This document shows, in pieces, positions 41,138 to 49,704 of a stretch of 64,000 nt of DNA. Position 1 is the stretch's first letter; each line of letters starts with the position of its first letter. The stretch is taken from NCBI GenBank assembly GCA_015689685.1, contig WVSL01000001.1, forward strand, positions 124,001 to 188,000, written 5' to 3'. The stretch is from Rhodobacterales bacterium HKCCE2091 (GTDB lineage Bacteria; Pseudomonadota; Alphaproteobacteria; Rhodobacterales; Rhodobacteraceae). The notes under the pieces are model-generated. The model saw only the letters and a program-made list of their open reading frames with translations, searched no databases and was not told the DNA's origin. The position numbers were made by a program, and so were the translations under genes.

Positions 41138-42508
41138 TCAGTAGCTGTATTCGGCGTAGATCCGTGTGAGATCTCCGCCCCACTCGCCCTCGTACTTCGC
41201 CAATAGCTCGTCGGCCGGAACCTGCCCGGTCTCCACGCTTTCGCGCAGCGCGTTCAGGAAGTGGGTCTCGTCGGCGATCATCCCGCCCGCACCCGGACGC
41301 GCGCGGGCCTTCAGCCCGTCCTCGGCGATAGCCAGAGCCTCGCGCGCGAGATCGTGGAGCTTCACGCCGCCGGCCTCGCCCTGCAACCCGTCGACCGATG
41401 CCGCGACCCGCAGGCCTTCCCGCGTGTCGAGGTCGAAGCCCTTCGCCAGGTCCCAGGCCGCGTCGAGCGCGGCGTCGTCGTAGATCAGCCCGACCCAGAA
41501 CGCGGGCAGCGCGCAGAGCCGCCGCCACGGGCCGCCATCGGCGCCGCGCATCTCGATGAACTTCTTCGCCCGCGCCTCGGGGAACAGCGTCGTGAGGTGA
41601 TCGGCCCAGTCCGACATCAGCGGCGTCTCGCCCGGCAGGGCGGGCAGCTTCCCGGCCATGAAGTCGCGGAAGGACTGGCCGCGGGCGTCGATGTACTTGC
41701 CGTCGCGGTAGACGAAGTACATCGGCACGTCGAGCGCGTAGTCGACATAGGCCTTGAACCCCATGCCGTCGTCGAAGGCAAAGGGAAGCGTGCCGGTGCG
41801 CGCGGCGTCGAGATTGCGCCAGACCTTGCTGCGCCAGGACTTGTGGCCGTTCGGCTTGCCGTCGAGGAACGGGGAGTTCGCGAACAGCGCCGTCGCCACC
41901 GGCTGAAGCGCCAGCGCCACGCGCAGCTTTTTCACGAAATCGGCCTCGGAGGCGAAATCGAGGTTCACCTGCACGGTGCAGGTCCGGAACATCATGGTCT
42001 TTCCCATGGTCCCGACCCGGTCCATGTATTCCTTCATCAGCCGGTAGCGCCCCTTGGGCATCATCGGCATTTCCTCGTGGGTCCAGATCGGCGCGGCGCC
42101 GAGCCCGATGAACCCGGCCCCGATCCCGTCGGCCACGGCCTTCACCTGGGCGAGGTGGTCGTTCACCTCGTCGCAGGTCTGGTGGATGGTCTCCAGCGGC
42201 GCGCCGGACAGTTCCAGTTGCCCGCCGGGTTCGAGGCTGATGTTCGCGCCATCCTTGACCAGCCCGATCAGGTTGCCGCCTTCCTCGACCGGGTCCCATC
42301 CGAAGCGGTCGCGCAGCCCCGCCAGCATGGCGTGGATGGACCGGTCGCCGTCGTAGGGCAGCGGTTTCAGGCTGTCGCGGCAATAGCCGAACTTCTCGTG
42401 CTCGGTGCCGATGCGCCAGTCGTCCTTCGGCTTGCACCCGGCTTCCATGTAGGCGGCGAGATCCGCCGCGCTCTCGACCCGGCCGCCGCCGGTCTGGGGA
42501 ATGGACAT
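41138..42508 (-). CDS. gshA: Glutamate-cysteine ligase, plant/alphaproteobacterial type
   Basis: A 456-residue enzyme of the GCS2 family. Characteristic parts are KDDWRIGTEHEKFGYCRDSL, SLEPGGQLELSGAPLETIHQ, the RTCTVQVNLDFASEADFVKK strand and MFFVYRD-like YFVYRDGKYIDARGQSFRDF. It joins glutamate and cysteine with ATP in the first and limiting step of glutathione synthesis. The length and motifs match the plant-like ligases of alphaproteobacteria, which are often redox-regulated by disulfides. It follows the rsmE chain by 55 bases. Confidence 0.95.
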   Translation of the reverse strand: MSIPQTGGGRVESAADLAAYMEAGCKPKDDWRIGTEHEKFGYCRDSLKPLPYDGDRSIHAMLAGLRDRFGWDPVEEGGNLIGLVKDGANISLEPGGQLELSGAPLETIHQTCDEVNDHLAQVKAVADGIGAGFIGLGAAPIWTHEEMPMMPKGRYRLMKEYMDRVGTMGKTMMFRTCTVQVNLDFASEADFVKKLRVALALQPVATALFANSPFLDGKPNGHKSWRSKVWRNLDAARTGTLPFAFDDGMGFKAYVDYALDVPMYFVYRDGKYIDARGQSFRDFMAGKLPALPGETPLMSDWADHLTTLFPEARAKKFIEMRGADGGPWRRLCALPAFWVGLIYDDAALDAAWDLAKGFDLDTREGLRVAASVDGLQGEAGGVKLHDLAREALAIAEDGLKARARPGAGGMIADETHFLNALRESVETGQVPADELLAKYEGEWGGDLTRIYAEYSY

Positions 42509-42563
42509 GCTCGCCTCGTTCGGGTGGCCGGGGGTTTAGGGGTGGACCGGGCGCAAACCGGTG

Positions 42564-43082
42564 TCAAGACAGGCGCGGGGCGCCGTCCTGCGGCCGGTGC
42601 CAGAGCGGCGTTTCGGCCTTGCCGGCGGTGTCGCGCGCCCGGATCAGCCGCGCCGCGCCGAGCCCCGGAAGCTGCGCGAAGGCGTCGATCAGGCGGTCGG
42701 CGCCGAGCGCATCGGCGGGGATCTCCAGCTCCGCCCCGCCCTCGCGCAGGATCCAGACCGGCCCGGCGGCCGCGCGCCGGACCGACAGCGCGCTCAACTC
42801 GTCGAGCGAGACCGTGCCGCCCGCGAACGGGCCCATGTAGCTGACCCGCGCCTCCGTCACCTGCACGATCCCGGCCCCGCCGCCCATGCCGGCGAACTGC
42901 GCCCGCCGCACCGCGACCAGCAGCAAGGCCGCGCCGAGCAGGACGAGCACCCATCCGAACCCCGGCACGACCGGCAGGCGGCCAAGCGCGATCCAGAGCC
43001 CGAGCGCGACGACGCAGACCGCCGCCAGCGGCTCGCGCCAGCGTCGCAGAAGCGCGGAGACCTCGGGGCGGAGAAAGCTCAT
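42564..43082 (-). CDS. Membrane protein of unknown function
   Basis: A 172-residue protein with two close hydrophobic helices (PLAAVCVVALGLWIALGRLP and WVLVLLGAALLLVAVRRA) and a soluble C-terminal domain of about 105 residues that is mainly beta-strand (GIVQVTEARVSYMGPFAGGT). This plan resembles PH-like or DUF-type membrane proteins. It overlaps the GNAT gene by 4 bases and is the last gene of the rsmE chain. No function can be assigned. Confidence 0.75.
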   Translation of the reverse strand: MSFLRPEVSALLRRWREPLAAVCVVALGLWIALGRLPVVPGFGWVLVLLGAALLLVAVRRAQFAGMGGGAGIVQVTEARVSYMGPFAGGTVSLDELSALSVRRAAAGPVWILREGGAELEIPADALGADRLIDAFAQLPGLGAARLIRARDTAGKAETPLWHRPQDGAPRLS

Positions 43083-43939
43083 CGCGGCGCCCCGATGGTG
43101 ACGGGGTCGGACATGAGCAGGATGGCGTAGTCGCCGATCCGCCGGAACCCGATCCGCTCGTAGACCCGGGCGGCACCGGGCGAGGCGGCGAAGAGCGTCG
43201 CCTGCCGCACGCCGCCCCGGGCCGCCTCGCGCAGCATCGCCGCGATCAGCCGCCCGGCCCGGCCCGCCCGCCGCAGGGCCGGCGGTGTCCAGACCCCGCC
43301 GACCTGCACGATGTCGGGCAGGTGCGCGTTGAAACCCGCCATCGCGACCGGCGCACCGTCCTCCGTCAGCAGGCGTATCCGCGAGCCGGGCGCGATGGCC
43401 GCCTCAGCCCGCCGCGCGCCGACCTCTGCCGCGCGGCCGGGCGCGGTGCCGACCGCCTCGGCCTCGTAGCCCCGGAACCAGTCGGCGAGAAGCGCCCGGT
43501 CGCCGGGGCCGGGCGAACGGATGACGGCCGCACCGGGGTCGCGCATTTCGTCGATCGTAAGCAGGTATTGCGGGTCGAGCCGGTCGAGGGAGACGGCATC
43601 GGGCGGGATCGCCAGTGCCCCCCGCAGAGCCCGAACCGGTTCGGGCGCACCGGTCAGCGCGACGATCGGCCGACCGGCGAAGTGGCGGACGAAGCCCTGC
43701 CACAGCGCCGCGTCGTCGTGCGCGCCCATCGCCATGGCGTTGCCGCCGTTGGTCAGCGCCGCCACACCCGCGATGCCGCCCGGACCCTCGTGCAGGATGT
43801 AGCGGCTGGCATGGGGATGGTCCGACCCCGCCAGCCCGTGATCGCGCAGGTTCCCGCGCAGGAACATCGTCGTCGCGGGCGACGCCGAAAGCCAGGCGTC
43901 GAGCGCGGACTCGTCCCCCGGCACCGCCTCGCGGATCAA
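43079..43939 (-). CDS. GNAT-family N-acetyltransferase
   Basis: A 286-residue protein with a C-terminal GNAT domain: IVQVGGVWTPPALRRAGRAG holds the acetyl-CoA pyrophosphate loop, and RVYERIGFRRIGDYAILLM the final strands. The N-terminal 130 residues are a divergent extra domain, as in two-domain GNATs. The start is TTG 43939, which overlaps the preceding stop (TTGA); no closer ATG fits the conserved LIREAVPGDE. The acceptor is unknown. Confidence 0.85.
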   Translation of the reverse strand: MIREAVPGDESALDAWLSASPATTMFLRGNLRDHGLAGSDHPHASRYILHEGPGGIAGVAALTNGGNAMAMGAHDDAALWQGFVRHFAGRPIVALTGAPEPVRALRGALAIPPDAVSLDRLDPQYLLTIDEMRDPGAAVIRSPGPGDRALLADWFRGYEAEAVGTAPGRAAEVGARRAEAAIAPGSRIRLLTEDGAPVAMAGFNAHLPDIVQVGGVWTPPALRRAGRAGRLIAAMLREAARGGVRQATLFAASPGAARVYERIGFRRIGDYAILLMSDPVTIGAPR

Positions 43940-44730
43940 GTCCCCGCCTCCGCGGCCTCGGCCCGGGGGTAGGGTGCCTCGCGCGGCTCGAAGCGGAGAT
44001 CGCCGAAATCGCGGATCCGGTCGGGTGGCGCTCCGGGTGCCGGCAGGTGCCAGAGCGCGCCCTTGGCGGCGACCTGGATCCCCGCGCCCCAGGGCTCCGC
44101 CCATTCCCAGTCCGGCTGCTCGGTCCAGTCCCCGGTCGCGCCCCGGATCGCGTAGCGGTTCGAGATGCTGGACCGGTTCCGGCGCGAAAGCGCGAAACCG
44201 AGCCGGAGCGCGCCACCGCCCGGCAGCGGCTTTTCGAGCACGGTGTCGTAGCGGGTGCCCCCGGTCACGCGCCAGCCGCGCGCGGCCATCATCGCGGGAT
44301 AAAGCACGCCCATGTGGAACCCGTCGGTGCCGTGGGGATAGGCGTCGTCCGGGGCGGGGCGCAGGCCGTCCGGCAGGTCGTCGGGCGCGCTGGCGCCGTT
44401 CAGGAACACGCGGCCATCGGCGGTGAAGGCGCCGCCGCCATGCCAGGTGTCGCCCTTCGGCGCGAAGTAGACCGCCCGCAGCCACGGCGCGCGGCTGATC
44501 GCGGTCCACCACCGCTGGCCGTTGCCGGCGAAGTAGATCGCGTGGCGGCCATCGGGCGACAGGTCGCTGCGATGTTCGTAGATGCGCCCGCGCAGCCACT
44601 GGCCGAGCGTCACCTCGCCCGTCGCCCGGTTCCACGAGAGGCTCGCCACCGCGCGCGTCGGGCCGCGCCGCAGGACCAGCGCCATGTCGCAGCCGGTCGC
44701 GGTGATGACGTGAAGCCGGGGCGGCGTCAC
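43936..44730 (-). CDS. Conserved-looking protein of unknown function
   Basis: A 264-residue soluble protein starting at GTG 44730. It has tryptophan- and glycine-rich strands such as LSPDGRHAIYFAGNGQRWWT and GDTWHGGGAFTADGRVFLNG, which look like the blades of a small beta-propeller, but no family is recognised. There is no signal peptide. It overlaps rsmE upstream and the GNAT gene downstream by 4 bases each, so it is firmly part of that chain. Confidence 0.75.
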   Translation of the reverse strand: MTPPRLHVITATGCDMALVLRRGPTRAVASLSWNRATGEVTLGQWLRGRIYEHRSDLSPDGRHAIYFAGNGQRWWTAISRAPWLRAVYFAPKGDTWHGGGAFTADGRVFLNGASAPDDLPDGLRPAPDDAYPHGTDGFHMGVLYPAMMAARGWRVTGGTRYDTVLEKPLPGGGALRLGFALSRRNRSSISNRYAIRGATGDWTEQPDWEWAEPWGAGIQVAAKGALWHLPAPGAPPDRIRDFGDLRFEPREAPYPRAEAAEAGT

Positions 44731-45458
44731 CGCCAGTCCCCCCGCTCGGCCTGGAACAGCGCCAGCGCGGCGACGGCGGCGGTGTCGGCGCGCAGGATGC
44801 GCGGCCCGAGAGAAATCGGCGTGACGAAGGGCAGCGCGCGAAGCCGGTCGCGCTCCGCCGGGGAAAACCCGCCCTCGGGGCCGACCAGTATCGCCCATTT
44901 CGCGGCGTCCGGCGCGGCGGCGAGACCCGCGGCGGCACCGAGCGCGCTCTCGTCGGCGAAGATCAGGTGGCGGTCTTCGGGCCAGTCGGCAAGCACCTGT
45001 GCAAGTCCGCGGAGTTCCTCGACCTCGGGCACGAAGGTCCCGCCGCATTGCTCCGCCGCCTCGACGGCATGGGCCTGAAGGCGGTCGCGGCGGATGCGCT
45101 CGGCATTGGTGAACTCGGTCTGGACCGGGCAGATCCGCGCCGCGCCCATCTCCACCGCCTTCTCCACGATGAAATCCGTGCGCGCCTTCCGGATCGGTGC
45201 GAACAGGAGCCAGAGATCGGGCGGAACCTGCAATTCCCGCGTCCGTTCCGCCACCTCCAGCACGCCGCCGCGCTTGCCCGCCTCGGCCACCACCGCGCGC
45301 CATTCGCCGTCGCGCCCGTTGATGAGCGCGACCTCCGCGCCCTCCGTCAGCCGCATCACGCCGAAAAGGTAATGCGCCTTGTCCCGCGACAGAGCGACCC
45401 TTTCGCCCGTGGCCAAGGGGTGGTCTACATGGAGCCGGATTTTCGGGCCATCGGACAT
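44727..45458 (-). CDS. rsmE: 16S rRNA (uracil-1498-N3)-methyltransferase RsmE
   Basis: A 243-residue SPOUT-class methyltransferase. The N-terminal PUA-like part (KIRLHVDHPLATGERVALSR) binds rRNA, and the knotted C-terminal part has AILVGPEGGFSPAERDRLRA and ISLGPRILRADTAAVAALAL, which form the SAM site. It methylates U1498 at the decoding centre. ATG at 45458 lies only 12 bp from the divergent ubiA start; ATG at 45467 would add three residues and almost touch it. It heads a chain of four overlapping genes. Confidence 0.95.
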   Translation of the reverse strand: MSDGPKIRLHVDHPLATGERVALSRDKAHYLFGVMRLTEGAEVALINGRDGEWRAVVAEAGKRGGVLEVAERTRELQVPPDLWLLFAPIRKARTDFIVEKAVEMGAARICPVQTEFTNAERIRRDRLQAHAVEAAEQCGGTFVPEVEELRGLAQVLADWPEDRHLIFADESALGAAAGLAAAPDAAKWAILVGPEGGFSPAERDRLRALPFVTPISLGPRILRADTAAVAALALFQAERGDWR

Positions 45459-45470
45459 GGGGGCGAGCCT

Positions 45471-46430
45471 ATGAGCGAGCAGGCGCAAACGCCAGAGGGC
45501 CAGGTCGCCGACGCCTATCGCGGCAACTGGGTCGACACCCGTGCGCCGGCCGCAACGCGGCCCTACCTGCGTCTCAGCCGTGCCGACCGCCCGATCGGGA
45601 CATGGCTCCTGCTGCTTCCGTGCTGGTGGGGTCTCGGCCTTGCCGCCGCCGCGACCGGGCCGCGGCCGGTCGACCTGTGGATCGCGGCGGGCTGCGGCAT
45701 CGGTGCCTTCCTGATGCGCGGCGCGGGCTGCACCTGGAACGACATCACCGACCGCGATGTCGACGGCGCCGTCGCGCGCACGCGGTCGCGGCCGATCCCG
45801 TCCGGCCAGGTCACGGCGAAACAGGCCCTGGCCTGGGCGGTGGTGCAATCGCTGGTCGCGCTCTGCATCCTCCTGACATTCGACCGGGCGGCGATCCTGC
45901 TCGGCGTCATCTCGCTCGTCCCGGTGGCGGTCTACCCCTTCGCCAAGCGGTTCACCTGGTGGCCGCAGGTGTTTCTCGGCCTCGCCTTCAACTGGGGCGC
46001 GCTGCTCGCCTGGGCGGCCCATGCCGGCGGGCTCGGCTGGCCGCCGGTGCTGCTCTACCTCGCCGGGATCTGCTGGACGCTGTTCTACGACACGATCTAC
46101 GCGCACCAGGACAAGGAAGACGACGCGCTGATCGGGGTGAAGTCCACCGCCCGCCTGTTCGGCGCGCATACCAAGACGTGGCTGCGCGGGTTCCTCGTGC
46201 TGTCGGTCTTGCTGATGAGCGCCGCCGCCATCCTCGCGCTCGGCTCGACCGGGCGGCCGCTGCAACTCGCCGTCGCGCTGGCCGGCGCCTGGGGGTTCGG
46301 CTGGCACATGACGTGGCAACTGGGCCAGCTCGACATCGACGACCCCGATACCTGCCTGCGCCTGTTCCGCGCCAACCGGACCACCGGGCTCATTCCCGCC
46401 GCCGCCTTCGCGATTGCCGTCTTCGTCTGA
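45471..46430 (+). CDS. ubiA: 4-hydroxybenzoate polyprenyltransferase
   Basis: A 319-residue membrane prenyltransferase with both aspartate-rich motifs: NDITDRDVDGAVARTRSRPI (residues 90-109) and YDTIYAHQDKEDDALIGVKS. Eight or nine hydrophobic helices follow the order of UbiA. It joins the polyprenyl tail to 4-hydroxybenzoate in ubiquinone synthesis. Its promoter must lie inside rsmE, because only 12 bases separate the two starts. GGGGGCGAG in that spacer acts as the ribosome-binding site. Confidence 0.95.
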   Translation: MSEQAQTPEGQVADAYRGNWVDTRAPAATRPYLRLSRADRPIGTWLLLLPCWWGLGLAAAATGPRPVDLWIAAGCGIGAFLMRGAGCTWNDITDRDVDGAVARTRSRPIPSGQVTAKQALAWAVVQSLVALCILLTFDRAAILLGVISLVPVAVYPFAKRFTWWPQVFLGLAFNWGALLAWAAHAGGLGWPPVLLYLAGICWTLFYDTIYAHQDKEDDALIGVKSTARLFGAHTKTWLRGFLVLSVLLMSAAAILALGSTGRPLQLAVALAGAWGFGWHMTWQLGQLDIDDPDTCLRLFRANRTTGLIPAAAFAIAVFV

Positions 46431-46493
46431 TGGACAAGCCGGGCGACAGGGGCTAGGCATCCCGCGACCGATGCAGCGAGAGGACCTCGGACC

Positions 46494-48404
46494 CTGACCG
46501 CGCCGCGTTATCCGCTACTTGCCTCCCTGGCTTTCGTCGCCGCCGGCGTCGTCGCGTTCGGCGTGGCGATCACCGCCGCGACCCGGATCGAGGAACGCTC
46601 GGTCGAGGCCGTGGCCTTCGCCATGCGCGAGGAGGGGCTCGACTGGGTCTCCGTGTCCGCCGACGGGCTGCGGGTGCAGCTCGACGGCACCGCCCCGGAC
46701 GAGGCCGCTCGCTTCCGCGCCATCAGCCGCGCCGGTGCGCTCGTCGACGGCGACCGCGTGATCGACCGGCTCGACGTGGCCGAGGCCGCCGTCTTCACCC
46801 CGCCCGACTTCGCGCTGGAAATGCTCCGCAACGACGACGGCATCTCGCTGATCGGGCTCGTGCCCGAAAGCATGGGCACCGGCGCCATCGTCGACGACCT
46901 CGAACAGCTCTCCGACGGCGAGGATGTCATGTCGATGGTCGAGACCGCCGACTACCCGGTGCCGGAAGGCTGGCGCCCGGCGGTCGAGTTCGGGCTGCAC
47001 GCGCTGCGTACCCTGCCCCGGTCCAAGGTTTCGGTCACGCAGGGCCGGGTCGAGGTCGAGGCGGTCAGCGAAAGCCCCGAGGAACGCACCGCCTTCCTCG
47101 CCACGCTGGACCGCGCGCGCCCCGAGGGGATCGAGATCGTTCTCGACATCTCCGCGCCGCGGCCGGTCATCACGCCCTTTACCCTGCGCTACGTTCTCGG
47201 CCCCGACGGCGGCCGGTTCGAGGCCTGTTCGGCCGACACCATCGGCACCCGCGCGCGGATCCTCACCGCGGCGCGCTCCGCGAGCCTGACCGGCGACGCG
47301 TCGTGCGAGATCGGGCTCGGCATCCCCTCGCCGCGATGGTCGGACGCGGTGGAACTGTCGCTCGGCGCGCTCGCCGATCTCGGCCAGGGCACCGTCACCT
47401 TCTCGGACGCCGACATCACCCTGGTCGCGGCCGACACCGTCGCGCGGGACGACTTCGACAGCGTGGTGGGCGAACTCGACGCCGCGCTGCCCGAGGTGTT
47501 CTCGCTTCATGCCGTCCTGCCCGAGCGTACCGACACGGGCCAACCCGAGGGGCCGCCGAACTTCACCGCCTCGCTGGCCGAGGACGGCGGCGTCAACCTG
47601 TCCGGCCGCCTTCCCGACGAACGGGTCGAGGCCGCGGTCCTGTCCTATGCCCGCGCCGAGTTCGGCCACGACGCGGTGCGGCTCGCGACACGACGGGTGG
47701 AGGACCTGCCGGAGGGCTGGCCGGTCCGCGTCCTGGCCGGGCTCAACGCGCTCGGCCATCTCGAAACCGGCCGCGTCCGGATCGAGCCCGACATCCTGCG
47801 GATCGAGGGCCGGACCGGCAGCCAGACCGCCGTGTCGGACATCTCCCGGCTGCTCAGCTCCAGGCTCGGCGAAACCGCGAATTTCGAGATCGACGTGGAA
47901 TACGTCGAGGAACTGGACCCCGCCTCGGCGATCCCGGAACCGCAGGAATGTGTCGACCGGATCAACGCGATCCTCGCCGCGACGAAGATCACCTTCGACC
48001 CGGGCTCGGTCGAGATCAACGAGAGCGCGGGCGAGGTGCTGGACGAGATCGCGGCGGTGCTGCCGGATTGCCGCCACGTCCCGATGGAGATCGGCGGCCA
48101 CACCGACAGCCAGGGCCGCGAGTCGATGAACGAGCGGCTCAGCCAGTCGCGCGCCGACGCGGTGCTGAACGGCCTGATGGCCCGGAACATCCTGATCGGG
48201 AACCTGACCGCACGCGGTTACGGCGAAAGCCGCCCGATCGCCGACAACGGCACCGAGGACGGCCGCGAAACCAACCGGCGGATCGAGTTCCGCCTGCTCG
48301 ACCAGGTCGCGGCGGAGGACGCCGTTGCTGCAGAACCCGAAACCGAAGCGCCCGCGCGCCCCGGGATCGTCCCGGTGCCGCGGCCCGACAGGGACCAGGA
48401 ATGA
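46494..48404 (+). CDS. OmpA-family envelope protein with BON-like repeats
   Basis: A 636-residue protein if it starts at CTG 46494, the choice that keeps the N-terminal membrane helix (ASLAFVAAGVVAFGVAITAA) and has GAGAGGA about 10 bases upstream; the first in-frame GTG (46563) is inside that helix. Residues 50-490 carry several BON-like alpha/beta repeats (for example AEDGGVNLSGRLPDERVEAA and VRIEPDILRIEGRTGSQTAV). The C-terminal OmpA domain has EIGGHTDSQGRESMNERLSQ and ARGYGESRPIADNGTEDGRE and should bind peptidoglycan. It probably links the inner membrane to the wall. It overlaps the next gene by 4 bases. Confidence 0.88.
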   Translation: MTAPRYPLLASLAFVAAGVVAFGVAITAATRIEERSVEAVAFAMREEGLDWVSVSADGLRVQLDGTAPDEAARFRAISRAGALVDGDRVIDRLDVAEAAVFTPPDFALEMLRNDDGISLIGLVPESMGTGAIVDDLEQLSDGEDVMSMVETADYPVPEGWRPAVEFGLHALRTLPRSKVSVTQGRVEVEAVSESPEERTAFLATLDRARPEGIEIVLDISAPRPVITPFTLRYVLGPDGGRFEACSADTIGTRARILTAARSASLTGDASCEIGLGIPSPRWSDAVELSLGALADLGQGTVTFSDADITLVAADTVARDDFDSVVGELDAALPEVFSLHAVLPERTDTGQPEGPPNFTASLAEDGGVNLSGRLPDERVEAAVLSYARAEFGHDAVRLATRRVEDLPEGWPVRVLAGLNALGHLETGRVRIEPDILRIEGRTGSQTAVSDISRLLSSRLGETANFEIDVEYVEELDPASAIPEPQECVDRINAILAATKITFDPGSVEINESAGEVLDEIAAVLPDCRHVPMEIGGHTDSQGRESMNERLSQSRADAVLNGLMARNILIGNLTARGYGESRPIADNGTEDGRETNRRIEFRLLDQVAAEDAVAAEPETEAPARPGIVPVPRPDRDQE

Positions 48405-48736
48405 ACCGTACCGAGTTCGTCTTCGCCATCGCCATCATCCTGTTCGTGGCCTTCTGCCTCGGCTGGTTCATGCACTGGCTGGTGCAGCGCTTCAGCCGCG
48501 TCTCGGCCTCCGGCGACATGAGCGAGATGGACGAGATGGCCCGCGCGCTGCACGAGGCCGAGGAAACCCGCGACCAGGCGCTCGCCTACCTGCAACAGCG
48601 CGAGGCGGAACTGACCGGCCAGATCAGCCAGACCGAGGCCGAACTCCGCGCCGCGATGGAAGGCCTCCGCGAGGCCCGCGCCGAGGCCGAGGAGATGCGG
48701 ACGGTCGTCGAGGCACAGAACCAGGGGACGGGGTGA
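48401..48736 (+). CDS. Small membrane protein with coiled coil
   Basis: A 111-residue protein: one N-terminal helix in the membrane (FVFAIAIILFVAFCLGWFMH) and then a long acidic coiled coil (MARALHEAEETRDQALAYLQ, QISQTEAELRAAMEGLREAR) reaching to the end. It overlaps the OmpA-like gene by 4 bases, so the two are translated together and may interact across the inner membrane. The fold resembles small scaffold or FtsB/TolA-like proteins only in outline; the function is unknown. Its stop is 3 bases from the convergent HNH gene. Confidence 0.8.
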   Translation: MNRTEFVFAIAIILFVAFCLGWFMHWLVQRFSRVSASGDMSEMDEMARALHEAEETRDQALAYLQQREAELTGQISQTEAELRAAMEGLREARAEAEEMRTVVEAQNQGTG

Positions 48737-48739
48737 GCC

Positions 48740-49660
48740 TTACCAAGGCGCGTCGCCGTCGGGGGCGGACTGGCCGAACACGTTCTCCCGGTGCCATTTC
48801 AGGTTTTCGGGATGGGGCCAGTCGCGTTGGTCCTGCGGCAGGAACAGGCTGCGCTCGGGGCCGATGAGCCTTTCAACCACGTCGCCAGGCACCTTGTTCT
48901 CGGACACCAGGACGCTTCGGTTATCTTCTGCAACCGTGATCAGCCCCCTGTCGAACATCCAGTGCAGCGTGCCGGAGAGAGCCAAACCGTTTCTAACCGA
49001 GTCACTTCCTAGCTGATCGACCGGACGGATATGCGCGGCCTGGACCTCGGGCCTTCCCCCGCCGTTCCTGAGCCTGAGACCCGACACAGCGCAGCGGTAT
49101 CCGTAGGTTTCGCGGACCTTTCGCCGGAACGCCACGTCGCGGTACGGCCTTCGGGTCAGGCGCTCGATAACGGGTCGCTCGAACGGGGCTGCGGCATCCG
49201 CTGCGTCCTTCGATGTGGGATCGTATCGCCCGGCTTCGATCGTTTCGAGGTTCACAGGCAACCCGAGCCCAACGATCCGCTCGAACTCCGCGTCTGGAAG
49301 CCGCCGCACCGCGAGTTGGGTTGCTCCCCCGCGTGCTGGAGTCCCGTCCGGGGCGGTCAGCAACAATTCCAGCGGACGGCCCTGGACCAATCGGGGGACC
49401 TCTCTGTCGAACGGTAGAAAGCTTCCGGGTGCGATCAGCGCAAGATAGCGACCATCGGCACCGGGCTTCGGTATGACCCGCTCGATCTTCGCGGCGGCGA
49501 AATAACCTCGGGGTCCTGCCTTCACCGGCTCGTAATAGACGACCCAGTCCCCCACTGCGTCTTCGACGGCCTTCAGGTAGCTTCGCGGGAAATCATAAAC
49601 GCGGTCCGGCTCGTCCTCGTAAATCGAGTCCGCCTTGTGCATGAGAACCAGCTTGACCAT
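48740..49660 (-). CDS. HNH endonuclease with PUA/EVE-like N-terminal domain
   Basis: A 306-residue two-domain protein. The C-terminal half is an HNH nuclease: YGYRCAVSGLRLRNGGGRPE, QAAHIRPVDQLGSDSVRNGL and ALSGTLHWMFDRGLIT supply the His-Asn-His residues. The N-terminal 100 residues (DFPRSYLKAVEDAVGDWVVY, YFAAAKIERVIPKPGADGRY) look like a PUA-superfamily domain such as EVE or ASCH, the kind that reads modified bases. That architecture matches predicted type IV, modification-dependent restriction enzymes. Its codons are visibly less G+C-biased than its neighbours. A 16-bp quasi-palindrome (49685-49700) lies upstream. Single gene; the target modification is unknown. Confidence 0.8.
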   Translation of the reverse strand: MVKLVLMHKADSIYEDEPDRVYDFPRSYLKAVEDAVGDWVVYYEPVKAGPRGYFAAAKIERVIPKPGADGRYLALIAPGSFLPFDREVPRLVQGRPLELLLTAPDGTPARGGATQLAVRRLPDAEFERIVGLGLPVNLETIEAGRYDPTSKDAADAAAPFERPVIERLTRRPYRDVAFRRKVRETYGYRCAVSGLRLRNGGGRPEVQAAHIRPVDQLGSDSVRNGLALSGTLHWMFDRGLITVAEDNRSVLVSENKVPGDVVERLIGPERSLFLPQDQRDWPHPENLKWHRENVFGQSAPDGDAPW

Positions 49661-49704
49661 GCGGCCAGGAAACCGCCCCGGCAGATTTACTCAAGTGAAT
49701 TTTC

